64,000 nt of DNA from SUG2458 sp051872335 (GCA_051872335.1 JBJEDT010000024.1:1-64000), one strand, 5' to 3'. Positions 42,111-52,306 are shown, counted from the stretch's first letter. The notes: generated by a model not told the origin, from the sequence alone. Program-made: numbers and translations.

Positions 42111-43136
42111 ATGAGTATTAGACCAAATTTTTTAAAGAAAAACGCAACAATTGGAGTCTGTGCACCTTCATTTGGATGTTCAACAAGTCCTTATAAAGAG
42201 CGTTATGAAAATGCTTTAAAAACATTTAAAAAACTAGGATATAACATTATTGAAGGAGAAAATGTTACATCATATGACTTTATAGCAAGTGCTACTCCAG
42301 AAAAAAGAGCACAAGAATTTATGGATCTAATGTTAAATTATAATGTTGATTTCATATTTTCTGTAGGTGGAGGAGAACTTATGTGTCAAATACTTCCCTA
42401 TATTGATTTTGAAAAAATCAAATCTTTAAAAAAGAAAAAATTATTTATGGGATATTCTGATAATACAATATTAACTTTTACTCTTCCAATATTTGCAAAT
42501 TCTTATGCTATTTATGGAGAATGTTTTCCAACATTTGGAGTTAAAAAATGGGATAAATCTTTAAAAGATGCTTATAATCTAATAACTGGTCAAGAATTCA
42601 TCCAACATCCATATCCTAAATGCGCTGATGTAAATATTCATAGTGCTGATCCTTTAAAAAGAGATCCTTATGTTAAAAAGACTTGTTGGAAAAAATATTT
42701 AAATGATGAACCTGTAACATTTAAAGGTATTTTAATGGGTGGATGTATGGATATTTTAAATGTTATTTGTGGAACTCCTTATTTTGAAATAAATAATTAT
42801 TTAGAAGAACATAAAAAAGAAGGTTTTATTGTTTTTTTGGAAGCATGTGAATTTCATGCATTAGCGCAAAAAAGAGCTTACTGGCAATTTAAAAATATCG
42901 GATTATTCAAATATTGTAATGGCATAATTATTGGTAGACCAATAATGACTTCACCAATGTTTGATCATAGTTATGTTGAAATGTTAGATGAATTAAAAGA
43001 CCTAAATATTCCAATCATTTATGATGTTGATATTGGGCACATTCCACCTTCAATTACTTTGATTTCTGGAGCTATGGCTGAAGTACATTATGAAAAAAAT
43101 CAAAAAAAGTGCTATTTAAAGCACTTAATTAAATAA
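42111..43136 (+). CDS. S66-family serine carboxypeptidase (LD-carboxypeptidase/MccF-like)
   Basis: Cuts peptide or amide bonds in muropeptides or microcin-like nucleotide peptides. IGVCAPS near the N-terminus, LFMGYSDNTILTF holds the nucleophile Ser, FLEACEFHALAQ the Glu, and DIGHIPPSITLISGA the His. The start is ATG 42111 (AGAGGT SD). The substrate is undetermined; the size (341 aa) suits MccF-like as well as LdcA-like enzymes. Monocistronic, divergent from the permease. Confidence 0.88.
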   Translation: MSIRPNFLKKNATIGVCAPSFGCSTSPYKERYENALKTFKKLGYNIIEGENVTSYDFIASATPEKRAQEFMDLMLNYNVDFIFSVGGGELMCQILPYIDFEKIKSLKKKKLFMGYSDNTILTFTLPIFANSYAIYGECFPTFGVKKWDKSLKDAYNLITGQEFIQHPYPKCADVNIHSADPLKRDPYVKKTCWKKYLNDEPVTFKGILMGGCMDILNVICGTPYFEINNYLEEHKKEGFIVFLEACEFHALAQKRAYWQFKNIGLFKYCNGIIIGRPIMTSPMFDHSYVEMLDELKDLNIPIIYDVDIGHIPPSITLISGAMAEVHYEKNQKKCYLKHLIK

Positions 43137-43145
43137 TATTTAATT

Positions 43146-43174
43146 AATGATTTTGCTTTGCAAAGTCATTTTTT
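43146..43174 (+). terminator. Terminator of the S66 peptidase gene
   Basis: Stem AATGATTTTGC/GCAAAGTCATT with one G-T pair, 3-nt loop and T run. Confidence 0.85.
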
Positions 43175-43673
43175 ATTTCCAATATTGCTTTCCCCAAACC
43201 TCAAAAGACCATTCTTCATGATAATCATTACACTCAAAATCAATATAATAAATCTTCTCATTTTGAACAATAAAATTAGTTGGATAATAATCGATATTTA
43301 AATTATTCATTTTTAAAATATTCGCCATTTCTTCAACTTGCTTAATGTAATCTTCTTTCATTTTGCCATTTTTAACTAAAGATTCAATAGTTGGACCTTC
43401 AATATATTCTTTTAAAATGGCATCTTCCTTTTTATCAAAATCAAGAAGTTTAGGAATGGCAAGGCCTAAACATGAAAGTCTTTTATAATCATTTAATTCT
43501 AAAGATAATTTATCTTTTGGAAAAGAATAATAAGAGCATGGCTCATGGTGAATTTTTTTAAGTACAAATTGATTATGCTCTTCATCTTCAACTAGATAAG
43601 AGTATCCACCTTTTCCTTTTCCTAAAAGTTTAATAACATTAAATTCTTTTTCTTTAAATTTCATTTTGTCCAT
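43173..43673 (-). CDS. Minimal protein-kinase-fold protein
   Basis: 166 aa. LGKGKGGYSYLV is a P-loop, FVLKKIHHE the ATP Lys, ILKEYIEGPTI the hinge, and NIDYYPTNFIV (D-x4-N) with YYIDFEC the catalytic and metal loops. So the small N- and C-lobes of RIO/Bud32/Kdo-kinase-like folds are present, without the large C-lobe helices. It may be a small-molecule or protein kinase; the target is unknown. Start lies 3 nt after the FNT stop, last gene of the plsC-alkD-FNT-kinase unit. Confidence 0.75.
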   Translation of the reverse strand: MDKMKFKEKEFNVIKLLGKGKGGYSYLVEDEEHNQFVLKKIHHEPCSYYSFPKDKLSLELNDYKRLSCLGLAIPKLLDFDKKEDAILKEYIEGPTIESLVKNGKMKEDYIKQVEEMANILKMNNLNIDYYPTNFIVQNEKIYYIDFECNDYHEEWSFEVWGKQYWK

Positions 43674-43676
43674 AAT

Positions 43677-44324
43677 TTAACCTTCTTTTTTTGTTAACTT
43701 ATTAACAATTAAAATAATTATTGGTATCAATAAACCACCAATAGAATTTCCTAAAACCATTAATAAAAAATATGAAAATCCTTTTAATGTATAACTACCT
43801 GCAATGAAAAAATAAGCAATATTAGCAATACAGTGTTCTGCAGACAATAAAATAAAAATCATTACACAGAAAACAATACCTAATATTTTTGCTAAATTAT
43901 TGGTACTTTTTTTATAAGTTTCAACTCCTAAATAAATTAAAATTCCACATAAGATAGATAACAATAAAATACTGTACCAAGTATCATTTAATTTTAAATT
44001 AATTAGTGCTTGAGCGTTAACTTTTAATACATCATATATTCTAGTAAATCGAACAATTATAAATGTTATAAAACATCCTATAGCATTACCTACTAAAATA
44101 ATAAATAATAATAAGTTATTTTTAAGATTATTTGATAAAGCATAACCGATTGCACCTGTAAAAAGTTTAAATCCTAATTCACAAATAAAAAATAAACCAG
44201 CTGAAAAAAGAAAAGCACCTAAATATTTATTTTCATTAATTAATAAAAGATTAACTGAGCATCCAATACCAATTAAAATGCCTGCTAATATACTTAGTAA
44301 TAATGTCTTACCTATTTCTTTCAA
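43677..44324 (-). CDS. Formate/nitrite-type (FNT) channel
   Basis: Six membrane segments, 215 aa, somewhat short for the family. ELGFKLFTGAIGYALSNN and SAEHCIANIAYFFIAG hold the FNT signatures, including the gating His and the following Asn of FocA-type channels. Transports monovalent acids or hydrosulfide. The substrate is unclear. Co-transcribed with alkD upstream and the kinase-like gene downstream. Confidence 0.85.
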   Translation of the reverse strand: MKEIGKTLLLSILAGILIGIGCSVNLLLINENKYLGAFLFSAGLFFICELGFKLFTGAIGYALSNNLKNNLLLFIILVGNAIGCFITFIIVRFTRIYDVLKVNAQALINLKLNDTWYSILLLSILCGILIYLGVETYKKSTNNLAKILGIVFCVMIFILLSAEHCIANIAYFFIAGSYTLKGFSYFLLMVLGNSIGGLLIPIIILIVNKLTKKEG

Positions 44325-44339
44325 AAATTACACCTCACC

Positions 44340-45029
44340 TTACTTAATTTCTTTTAATAACTCGTTAAAATGTTTTTTTACTTCTTCATCAATTCGATAT
44401 GATTCTTTCATTTTTTGAATAGTTTTTCGCTTAATCCAAACGCTTAGTGAAGAATTTAGAATTATATTTTCTACTATATCACTTCTTTTTATAGCTAAAG
44501 TCGCTAATGTCCATGCTTTACCCATATCAATATAATAATTATCGCCTTTTACATTTAAAATAATGTCGATAACACGACATAAAAAATCATCATCTAAATA
44601 ATATGCCATACACATAATAATAACAAATCGTCTTGCGAAAGGATTACTATCGCTTTTATATTTTATGATAAAAGAAAACATTTCTTCTTTATGTTTTTTT
44701 GTTATTTTTAAAGATGTTGCTAAACCATCACATAAACCCCAATTATTTAAATATGGGATGATTTTAGACATTTCACGAAATACAATTTCTAAATCTTTTT
44801 CATATTCTAACAAGTAAATATGCAACATTATATTTTCATAAGTATTAAAATTATTTTCTTCATAATAAATATAGCTTAAATTCTTTTTTGAAATATCTTT
44901 AGCTAACTTTCTTATTATAGGCAATCTAACACCCAAAAAATTCGTTGCTAATTCATTGCAACGTAAAGTGAACTTCCTATAATTTAAATCAATATTTTTT
45001 TCAAAATATTCATTGATTTCCTGTAACAT
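44340..45029 (-). CDS. AlkD-like DNA alkylation repair protein
   Basis: A HEAT-repeat DNA glycosylase-type fold: FLGVRLPIIRKLAKDISKK, NNWGLCDGLATSL, WTLATLAIKR. It removes 3-methyladenine or 7-methylguanine in characterised members. 229 aa is normal. SD GAGGAG. In a four-gene unit with plsC, FNT and the kinase-like gene. Confidence 0.9.
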   Translation of the reverse strand: MLQEINEYFEKNIDLNYRKFTLRCNELATNFLGVRLPIIRKLAKDISKKNLSYIYYEENNFNTYENIMLHIYLLEYEKDLEIVFREMSKIIPYLNNWGLCDGLATSLKITKKHKEEMFSFIIKYKSDSNPFARRFVIIMCMAYYLDDDFLCRVIDIILNVKGDNYYIDMGKAWTLATLAIKRSDIVENIILNSSLSVWIKRKTIQKMKESYRIDEEVKKHFNELLKEIK

Positions 45030-45043
45030 ATAGCACTCCTCAT

Positions 45044-45868
45044 TTACATAGTCTTTTGATAATGTAAAATATTTTGATCTGTATTATAAGTTGGATCACC
45101 AGGATTTATACCATTCATAACTTGCATTATATGATAAGCTTCTTTATGTAACTTATCAATTGCATCATTAATTGGTAAACTCAAATCTGGTAATAATGGA
45201 TCACCAATGTGTAAATCAACACATGGTTTTTTTCCAAATAATTTATAAATGCCTGTTCTTTTTCTAAAAGACAAAGTAATAGGTATAACTGGTTTATTGT
45301 GTCTTACTGCATACTTAAAAATTCCCTTTTTCAAAGGCCTAATATCTGGATAATAAAACCACATTGAACCTTCAGGAAAAAAATGCAACCAATTTCCATC
45401 ATCTAGTATATTATCTATTGCTTGTTGCCATTTAACCATAGCTCTCATATTATCTGTTGGAATTGGAACTCCACCTACTAATCTAATTAATGGTCCATTA
45501 GGTCCTTCTAAATTAGTCTTCCAAGCAGCATGATATTCTAAATGTGGTCTAATAGCTTTTAAAACACAAATGTAATCCCACATTAAAACATGGTTAGCAA
45601 TTGTAATTGCTCCATTTTTATATAACTTTTTATTTTTCTTAAATTCTTTTCTTCCATAAATTTTTAATCCATGATGTAAAGTACAAATTGGAAATGCAAC
45701 AAGAGCAAGAATAATACGTAAGAAAAAACGCAAAACTTTATACCCAAATGACTTATTATAATATCTATGATTTTCATCAAGTTTAACATCTCTTATATGT
45801 TTAACTTCAATCATATGCTCGTCGCTTCTATCTGGGTATTTGTAACCTAAATCTTCTTTATAATACAT
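45044..45868 (-). CDS. plsC: 1-acyl-glycerol-3-phosphate acyltransferase
   Basis: Makes phosphatidic acid, a membrane-lipid precursor. NHVLMWDYI is the HX4D motif, FFPEGSM is the FPEG motif, and VPIPTDN and VIPITLSF follow. One N-terminal hydrophobic segment (about 46-65). 274 aa. SD GAGG. First gene of the operon reading into alkD. Confidence 0.93.
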   Translation of the reverse strand: MYYKEDLGYKYPDRSDEHMIEVKHIRDVKLDENHRYYNKSFGYKVLRFFLRIILALVAFPICTLHHGLKIYGRKEFKKNKKLYKNGAITIANHVLMWDYICVLKAIRPHLEYHAAWKTNLEGPNGPLIRLVGGVPIPTDNMRAMVKWQQAIDNILDDGNWLHFFPEGSMWFYYPDIRPLKKGIFKYAVRHNKPVIPITLSFRKRTGIYKLFGKKPCVDLHIGDPLLPDLSLPINDAIDKLHKEAYHIMQVMNGINPGDPTYNTDQNILHYQKTM

Positions 45869-45980
45869 ACTAATTACCTCTTCAATATTTTATCATTTAC
45901 ATCTTTATAAATAAACTTAAAGTTTTTTATTATAATTTTAAAATCCAAGTATATTTGGATAATAATCATAAGTAAACAAA

Positions 45981-46027
45981 ATAAAAATCTAAATTATAAA
46001 GCTTTTATCTTTAATAATTTAGATTTT
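45981..46027 (-). terminator. Terminator of the GDPD gene
   Basis: A long, slightly bulged stem (45985-46001 with 46009-46026) and T run on the minus strand. Confidence 0.75.
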
Positions 46028-46034
46028 TATCACG

Positions 46035-47054
46035 TTATTTATATGAGTCTAAAACACTTTTTAATAATTCTGGATCATCAGTCATTATAGCATCGCATCC
46101 AAGATCAATTAAATGTCTCATATCTTCTTCTTCATTAATCGTCCAATATTGGACAGCTATATTTCTTCTATGAGCACGCTTAATGTATGTTTTTTTATCT
46201 AATTTAAATTTTATTCCTTTAATGTTATACATCATTGGAATTTGTAGACAAACAAATGAAGCATTGTTGTTAAATAAATTGACACCGAACATTTGAGTAA
46301 TAATAAAGCCAGCAGCTCCTCCAGTTGATGCACCAGTTAATAAACGAGGGTCGCTATAATTATCTTTTAAATATTGTTGAACATCGTCATGGAAAGTACC
46401 AATTACAACTCTTTCTCTATAATCAACATATTTATTAAATAATAGGTCAGCTAAAATATCAGCAGCTTGGAATCCTTTTTCTCCATCATTTTTAATTTCA
46501 ACAATAAATAGTAAATCCTTATTTGTTTCATAGAAAGCTTTGAATAATTCTTCAGCAGTAATGATTTGAATATCATTAGCTTTTAAAACATCTTTTCTAG
46601 TTTCCTCATTATCTAAACCTGCTAAATTACGATACGGATAATTTCCATCTTTATCTTGGAATTTATATCCAAAGTTAAAATCTTTTAGTTCATCAAGAGT
46701 TAAATCTTCAATATAAACTTTTTCAGTTGTTCCTAATCTTTCTTCAACATCAGATGTTTCATTAATATATGCATTATGGTTATATACTAAATAACCATCT
46801 TTAGTCATATACAAATCACTTTCCACAATTTGTGTTCCATAATCTTCAACAGAAGCTTTATATGCTTTTAAAGTATTTTCAGGATTACTTTTTCCTCCAC
46901 CTCTATGAGCACAAAGCATTGGTAAACCACTTGTAGAAATAAAAGGATTTGTTTCCATTGCTTTTTTTGGTGGAATAACATTAATTAATAGAAAGAATAC
47001 TAGAATAGAACCTAGAATAATTCCAGTTATTTTTAATTTTTTAAACTTTTTCAT
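46035..47054 (-). CDS. Membrane-anchored glycerophosphodiester phosphodiesterase
   Basis: A single N-terminal membrane segment (about 8-28), then the GDPD TIM barrel: LCAHRGGGKSNPENTLKAY (catalytic HRG and ENT), VESDLYMTKDGYLVYNHN and AVQYWTINEEEDM. Cuts glycerophosphodiesters to glycerol-3-phosphate, likely on the outer face. ATG at 47054 is chosen for the GAGGTAG SD. About 339 aa. Monocistronic. Confidence 0.92.
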   Translation of the reverse strand: MKKFKKLKITGIILGSILVFFLLINVIPPKKAMETNPFISTSGLPMLCAHRGGGKSNPENTLKAYKASVEDYGTQIVESDLYMTKDGYLVYNHNAYINETSDVEERLGTTEKVYIEDLTLDELKDFNFGYKFQDKDGNYPYRNLAGLDNEETRKDVLKANDIQIITAEELFKAFYETNKDLLFIVEIKNDGEKGFQAADILADLLFNKYVDYRERVVIGTFHDDVQQYLKDNYSDPRLLTGASTGGAAGFIITQMFGVNLFNNNASFVCLQIPMMYNIKGIKFKLDKKTYIKRAHRRNIAVQYWTINEEEDMRHLIDLGCDAIMTDDPELLKSVLDSYK

Positions 47055-47096
47055 AATACTACCTCGATTATTAATATAACATATTATAGACATTTA

Positions 47097-47130
47097 AAAA
47101 ATAGATGGGGTAATAAATGCCCCATCTATT
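47097..47130 (-). terminator. Terminator of the pectin locus operon
   Basis: Stem AATAGATGGGG/CCCCATCTATT (47100-47110 with 47120-47130) and T run on the minus strand, after the 221-aa lipoprotein gene. Confidence 0.85.
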
Positions 47131-47133
47131 AAT

Positions 47134-47799
47134 TTAAATATAAGAAGGTAATTGAATTTCGGCTTCTAAATAAGCATAAGTAAATTCTCTTACTACATTA
47201 AAATCGTTTTGAGTATATGTAATTTTTAGTGAAGTTAAATTAGAGCCATTAGTTGTAGTAGTACAATAAATGACATCAGTATTTAATTCATAACCTAAAA
47301 ATGCTTCTATACTTTCACCACTAATTTCACCATTTAAGAAAGTTTTAAAGTTTTGTTGACTAATAGTAATATTACTCATTACTGAAACATCAAATGGCAA
47401 CTCGTAATAATTTAAAACTTTTTCATCTTTACTTCTATGATAAACAAGATCTTCTTCATAGCGATAAGAGTATGTACCATCATAATAAATATCACTAGAT
47501 TTTTCATATGTTGGACTTGTTTCTTCTAAAGATGAAATACCTTTTTCTTGATAATAAATATGTTCACGATTATTAATACTATCAAATTGTTTACTTTCAT
47601 ATATTTCACGATATTTAACAGCGTTTTGTGTTACTACAAAATTTTCAATAACACCAGTAGAGTTCTTGCTACTTTCGATAAGTGCAATTTCATTATTAAT
47701 TTTTTCTTGATCACCATTATCAACAGGATCAGGATTTTTTACTTTACAACTTACAGCAAGTAAAATAATAGGAATGATTAATATTCTTTTGTATTTCAT
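47134..47799 (-). CDS. Lipoprotein of unknown function
   Basis: 221 aa. The signal peptide ends LLAVSC, a clear lipobox (Cys at about 18). The mature part is Asn/Glu/Thr-rich with many beta-type stretches; no domain is recognised. It starts 1 nt after the 979-aa gene and ends the three-gene surface operon. Perhaps a partner or substrate-binding lipoprotein of the pectin-acting proteins (by context only). Confidence 0.7.
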   Translation of the reverse strand: MKYKRILIIPIILLAVSCKVKNPDPVDNGDQEKINNEIALIESSKNSTGVIENFVVTQNAVKYREIYESKQFDSINNREHIYYQEKGISSLEETSPTYEKSSDIYYDGTYSYRYEEDLVYHRSKDEKVLNYYELPFDVSVMSNITISQQNFKTFLNGEISGESIEAFLGYELNTDVIYCTTTTNGSNLTSLKITYTQNDFNVVREFTYAYLEAEIQLPSYI

Positions 47800-47800
47800 A

Positions 47801-50740
47801 TTAGTTTCCTCCTCTTACTGATGTGATTTCATCTAGTGCATTTATAAATGCATCATATTTAGCTTTACTACTATCTAATTTAGTTTTATTTACTTGTGCT
47901 TTCTCTTCTGTTGATAAACTTTCATACATCATTAATGCACGAGTAATATAATAATGGTCACTAGATGAGTAGTCATCTTTAATATTATTTATATAACTAT
48001 TTACTAACTCAACAGTTACTGTATCTTCTCTTACAAGAGCATATGTTGGTAATTTTGTTTCTTCATCGTAAGCGAAGAATGAATTTGCTTCAAAGCATGA
48101 AATAAATGTATTTTCTTCCCACCATTTTTGTGTAGAATTTTCATCGACTGTAATATATTTACCAGCAAAACGAGTATTAGTAGTTGGAATCAATTCTTCT
48201 GAAATATGAGAATAATCATTTCTAATAAATGCTATATTTTCATACGTATATGATGAAGTGTTATCATCTTGAGAACCTATGAATTGATTTAAGTATGTAG
48301 GTTGTGTAATGTCTTTAACTTTTAATGAACCTATTAAATTTTTAACATTTAATATGCCACCTTCTTTATTATGTCCTGCACAAATACCTACTTCTTTTTT
48401 AGCAAAATTAATTGTAATAAAGGCTACAACATTTTCTAAATTTGATGTTCCTCTATTTCTACCAATTAATCCAATAGCAGCTCCATCACAATCAAATGTA
48501 ATATCACAATAAACGTTTTTAGCTGTAAATACAGCATTTGTACCTTTGTTAACATTACCAGTTAAAGCACCTGTATATTTATTACATTCAATGTAACAAT
48601 TATCAATAACAATATTTGTAGCAGTTGTTGTATTTTGTTGTACACGACCTACTAGCATTGCAAAGTAACCTTCTCCACCAGCATTTCCATTATAAACAAC
48701 ATTTGTATTTAAAATAGTAATATTATCAATTACACCACCATATGAATAGCCACAAATAACAGCTGTATCTTGTAAACCTTCAATTTGTGAATCTGTTACA
48801 ACTAAATTCTTAATTGTTGCATCACCAATTTCAAAGAAAAATGCTGCTTTTCTATATGGAGACTCAATTAATAAATTGGAAATAGTATGACCTTGTCCAT
48901 CAAATGATCCTTTAAATCGTAATGTATTTGTTGGATCACATACCCAGTCATAACCAGTAAAATCAAGATCATTTAATAGTCTAAATTCATTTTTAAATGT
49001 ATTAACATTAACTGTCATATCATAGAATTCTTCACATGTTGTAATATTAATAACTTCAGTAATATTATTCTTTGCATAAATTTCAGAATCACCATTTGTA
49101 TTAGAAATTACTACATATAAGAAGTATTCATAATCTAAAGATAGTTCATCAATAGTGAATTCAACATTTCTACTTGTTTGTGCAAAAGAGCCTGATTTTA
49201 TAAATTCACTTCCACCTGCTTTTATTTGAGAAGCAGTTATAGTTTCAAGTTTACTTGTAGATAATCCGTAGTATACTGTACTATCTTTACGTCTTACTGT
49301 ACCAGTAAAAGTAATGTGACCTGTTGAAGATAGTGTACCACTATCAATATCAACTACAACTCGAGCTAAATGAGAACCTTTAAATGATTCAATATAAGGA
49401 AGTGCAGTTTCTTCTTCTTTATAAATATTTTGTACAAGATTTCTTACTTCACCAGTTGAAAGCAAAGTTATCTTATGATTTAGAACGTCTAAATTTGATG
49501 CGCTTGATAAAGTAGATGTTTCAATAGTATAATCTGTATTTTTTACATATTTTTCACTTACATCGAAACGATTATAAATTTCAATATCTTCAATATAAGA
49601 AGATGTATCACCTATATAAGTTAAAATATCTTCCTCAAATCCTGTAATCTTACCAATACCATCTACTCTGTTTGGATTAGTACCTTCTGCAACAGGAAGA
49701 TTATCAATAGTATTAATTTTTAATGAAGATAAATAGCATTGTCCTAGTTTATCTCCACCTGCAGTACGAATTCTGAATGAATTAATAAATTTGTCATTAC
49801 CAGCATAAGCAACATTACTACAAAGAGTAATCAATTCGTTAGAGCCATCCATTTTATATAAATAAGCATTATAACTTCTAAAGCTAGCATTTATTTCCAT
49901 ACGAACTTTATACCATACACCTTCTGTGACTTCATTAGTTAATTTTGAAGTACCATTTTTGTAGCAATAGAAATTTGATGAATCTATACCTACCATAGGA
50001 CCATAAATATCATTTCTACCTAATTCAAAGTAAACACCATTTAGTTCACCCCAGAACATTGTGTAAAATTCAACAGCAAATGTACCTTTTTCATAAAAGT
50101 TTCTTCTTACATATTTTGTTTCTTGAGAGGTTTTTGTCGAATTGATTTTTAAAATCTTTTCATTTTCAAGACATTCATTATCAGGAACTGAAGTTACAAT
50201 TTCAGAAATTGCACTACCAGAATTTAAGTTCCAACTTAAATATTCACCAACGTCATCACCTGTATTATATGAAGTAAAATCTTCATCTAAGTGTGTAACA
50301 ACATCTAAGTTAACTTCTTCTTGTAATGGAAGAACTCTAATAATGAATTCTCTTGTTTTTGTTAAAGAAGTATCTTTATTATCAGCAATAGTTAATGTAG
50401 CTGTTAAAGTTATTTGGACTGGATCTTCACCAATCGCAGGTCTAATAATACTTATTTTCTTAGTATCATTATCTACAGAAGCAACATCAGTATTTGAAGA
50501 AGACCAAGCAATAGTTGAATCAAATAAGCCAGTTGTTGGAATTTTAATTGTTGTAACAACATTATTTAAATCAATATTTAAATCAATATATTCTAAAGCT
50601 GTATTAACTCTTTCTTCTAAACTAATTGCTTCATCAACATAGTTTTCATATGTTGGAGCACTACTTGCGTTTTTAATAAAGAAATTATCTTTAGAAAAGC
50701 TTAATAATGGAAGTAATAAGAATAATAATATCTTTTTCAT
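47801..50740 (-). CDS. Large secreted multidomain surface protein
   Basis: 979 aa. Signal peptide (ILLFLLLPLLSFS). Order: a bacterial Ig-like domain (about 40-135, IAWSSSNTDVASV), a concanavalin-like lectin/LamG-type region (about 150-345, DEDFTSYNTGDDV), further beta-sandwich domains, a beta-helix/GLUG-like region (about 570-800, FKGSFDGQGHTISNLLI), and a helical FIVAR-like tail (about 915-970, YITRALMMYESLSTEEKAQV). No catalytic motif is apparent. SD AGGGGGG. Operonic with the pectate lyase upstream; likely a glycan-binding or scaffolding protein. Confidence 0.65.
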   Translation of the reverse strand: MKKILLFLLLPLLSFSKDNFFIKNASSAPTYENYVDEAISLEERVNTALEYIDLNIDLNNVVTTIKIPTTGLFDSTIAWSSSNTDVASVDNDTKKISIIRPAIGEDPVQITLTATLTIADNKDTSLTKTREFIIRVLPLQEEVNLDVVTHLDEDFTSYNTGDDVGEYLSWNLNSGSAISEIVTSVPDNECLENEKILKINSTKTSQETKYVRRNFYEKGTFAVEFYTMFWGELNGVYFELGRNDIYGPMVGIDSSNFYCYKNGTSKLTNEVTEGVWYKVRMEINASFRSYNAYLYKMDGSNELITLCSNVAYAGNDKFINSFRIRTAGGDKLGQCYLSSLKINTIDNLPVAEGTNPNRVDGIGKITGFEEDILTYIGDTSSYIEDIEIYNRFDVSEKYVKNTDYTIETSTLSSASNLDVLNHKITLLSTGEVRNLVQNIYKEEETALPYIESFKGSHLARVVVDIDSGTLSSTGHITFTGTVRRKDSTVYYGLSTSKLETITASQIKAGGSEFIKSGSFAQTSRNVEFTIDELSLDYEYFLYVVISNTNGDSEIYAKNNITEVINITTCEEFYDMTVNVNTFKNEFRLLNDLDFTGYDWVCDPTNTLRFKGSFDGQGHTISNLLIESPYRKAAFFFEIGDATIKNLVVTDSQIEGLQDTAVICGYSYGGVIDNITILNTNVVYNGNAGGEGYFAMLVGRVQQNTTTATNIVIDNCYIECNKYTGALTGNVNKGTNAVFTAKNVYCDITFDCDGAAIGLIGRNRGTSNLENVVAFITINFAKKEVGICAGHNKEGGILNVKNLIGSLKVKDITQPTYLNQFIGSQDDNTSSYTYENIAFIRNDYSHISEELIPTTNTRFAGKYITVDENSTQKWWEENTFISCFEANSFFAYDEETKLPTYALVREDTVTVELVNSYINNIKDDYSSSDHYYITRALMMYESLSTEEKAQVNKTKLDSSKAKYDAFINALDEITSVRGGN

Positions 50741-50752
50741 ACTTTTACCCCC

Positions 50753-52198
50753 CTATTCTAAATTAGCACCAAGTGAAACACCTTCACCAAATGCTGCTTG
50801 TACAAAATCAGGATTCATTTTTAAGAAATCTCCTAACTTAACATTTCCTTCTTCATCACGCAATAAATTATGTAAATCTAATTGATTATTAGGAATTTCT
50901 GTAGAAATAAATGGAGAAATACTACTTTCATAAATGCTTCCCATCATCGATGCAACAGTATAATCACATTCATTGTATCCTTCAAATTTAAGCATTGTTC
51001 TACCAAAATAGAAAATAGAATCAGCAACAGTACCTTTATATTGATCCTTACTATTAAATGTTTTTGTTAGACCATCAGTAAACTTAACACCCGTATCACA
51101 ATATGAGAATAAATTTTTCATATAATTGATTGAAGTATCAACATCTCTACACAAGTCAAAGTTATTTGCATCATAATCTCTTAAACCATTGTTGTAACTT
51201 GTACAGTTTTCTAAATATATAGTTCCTGGATTTGAGTTATCAGTAAAACCACAAGCTAAGTTATTAAATGCTATACAGTTAATTACTTTATGTGGGACTT
51301 CGATAACTTCTCCACCTAATTTAAAACCATTACCATCACTATTAGGGGTACCATAAGGTTTTCCATCAGTATGTCTACCTGAAGTAACACCATTATTAAA
51401 TGCTACACAATTAATTAAAGTAACAGGTCCAATTGCTCCAGATTCACCTTTTGTATATAAATCCCAACCATCATCAACATTGTTATAAGCAATACAGCCA
51501 TCAAACACATTGCCAACACCAGTTGTTAATTTACAAGCAAATCCATCACTATCTTCACCTAATGGGTCATGATTATCATAGCTAGTACAATTTTTAATTA
51601 AATTATATGAAGGCCATTTTTCAACATCATTATAGCTTGATGCTTTTCTACCCAATTGAATTCCAGTATCACCACAATCATGAGTAACACAATCTTCAAT
51701 AATATTATGATTACCACCAATATAAATTCCATTGTCACCAGCGCCAAATACTTCGAGTCCAATTACATGCCAATAGTCATTATCAAAAGTTAAACCACGG
51801 TTTGAGCTTCCCCATTTCATTGAAGAAAAATCAAACACTACTTGACCTTTATTTAAAGGTTTTAAAGTTTTAACTTGACCTTTAGTAGCTGGATAATTTT
51901 CAGTCTCACTATTAACTTTAATAGGATATTCTGACTTATAAACACCATCTAATAAATATATTAATGCGCCAGGTTGAGACGTTCTAATTGCATTCTCAAT
52001 ACTCATTGGATCTTCTTTAGTTCCAGAAGCAAAAATATTTGTTGAGTCACACGAAACATAAATTATTTGTGATGGCTTAACTTCATCTGTCCCTTTAATG
52101 CCGAAATCATTTAAAGACGTGTCATTACCATTATTACATCCTGCTAAAGAAAACAAAGTGAATAACGGTATCAATAATGAAATCTTCTTATTTTTCAT
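50753..52198 (-). CDS. Pectate lyase lipoprotein, PL9-like
   Basis: 481 aa. Lipobox SLAGC. A right-handed parallel beta-helix with repeated IxNCxxxNN units. DSDGFACKLTTG, NNVDDGWDLYTK and DGNGFKLGG are the PL9/Pel9A-type calcium- and catalytic-site loops. Cleaves homogalacturonan by beta-elimination at the cell surface. Start ATG 52198 after GGAGAG. First gene of a three-gene operon; divergent from the 385-aa lipoprotein. A cre-type site lies in the shared intergenic region. Confidence 0.85.
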   Translation of the reverse strand: MKNKKISLLIPLFTLFSLAGCNNGNDTSLNDFGIKGTDEVKPSQIIYVSCDSTNIFASGTKEDPMSIENAIRTSQPGALIYLLDGVYKSEYPIKVNSETENYPATKGQVKTLKPLNKGQVVFDFSSMKWGSSNRGLTFDNDYWHVIGLEVFGAGDNGIYIGGNHNIIEDCVTHDCGDTGIQLGRKASSYNDVEKWPSYNLIKNCTSYDNHDPLGEDSDGFACKLTTGVGNVFDGCIAYNNVDDGWDLYTKGESGAIGPVTLINCVAFNNGVTSGRHTDGKPYGTPNSDGNGFKLGGEVIEVPHKVINCIAFNNLACGFTDNSNPGTIYLENCTSYNNGLRDYDANNFDLCRDVDTSINYMKNLFSYCDTGVKFTDGLTKTFNSKDQYKGTVADSIFYFGRTMLKFEGYNECDYTVASMMGSIYESSISPFISTEIPNNQLDLHNLLRDEEGNVKLGDFLKMNPDFVQAAFGEGVSLGANLE

Positions 52199-52306
52199 AA
52201 AAAAACTCTCCATTTCATAAATACACATAATTTTAACATAGTAAAATTAGTCTTGTATTAAATTATCATTCCTTTTATGCACAATGAACAAACTTTTATG
52301 ATAAAG

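Noticed and set aside
50142..50642. Plus-strand ORF of 166 codons opposite the 979-aa gene
   Set aside because: Antisense to a good secreted-protein gene, with no SD or recognisable domain.
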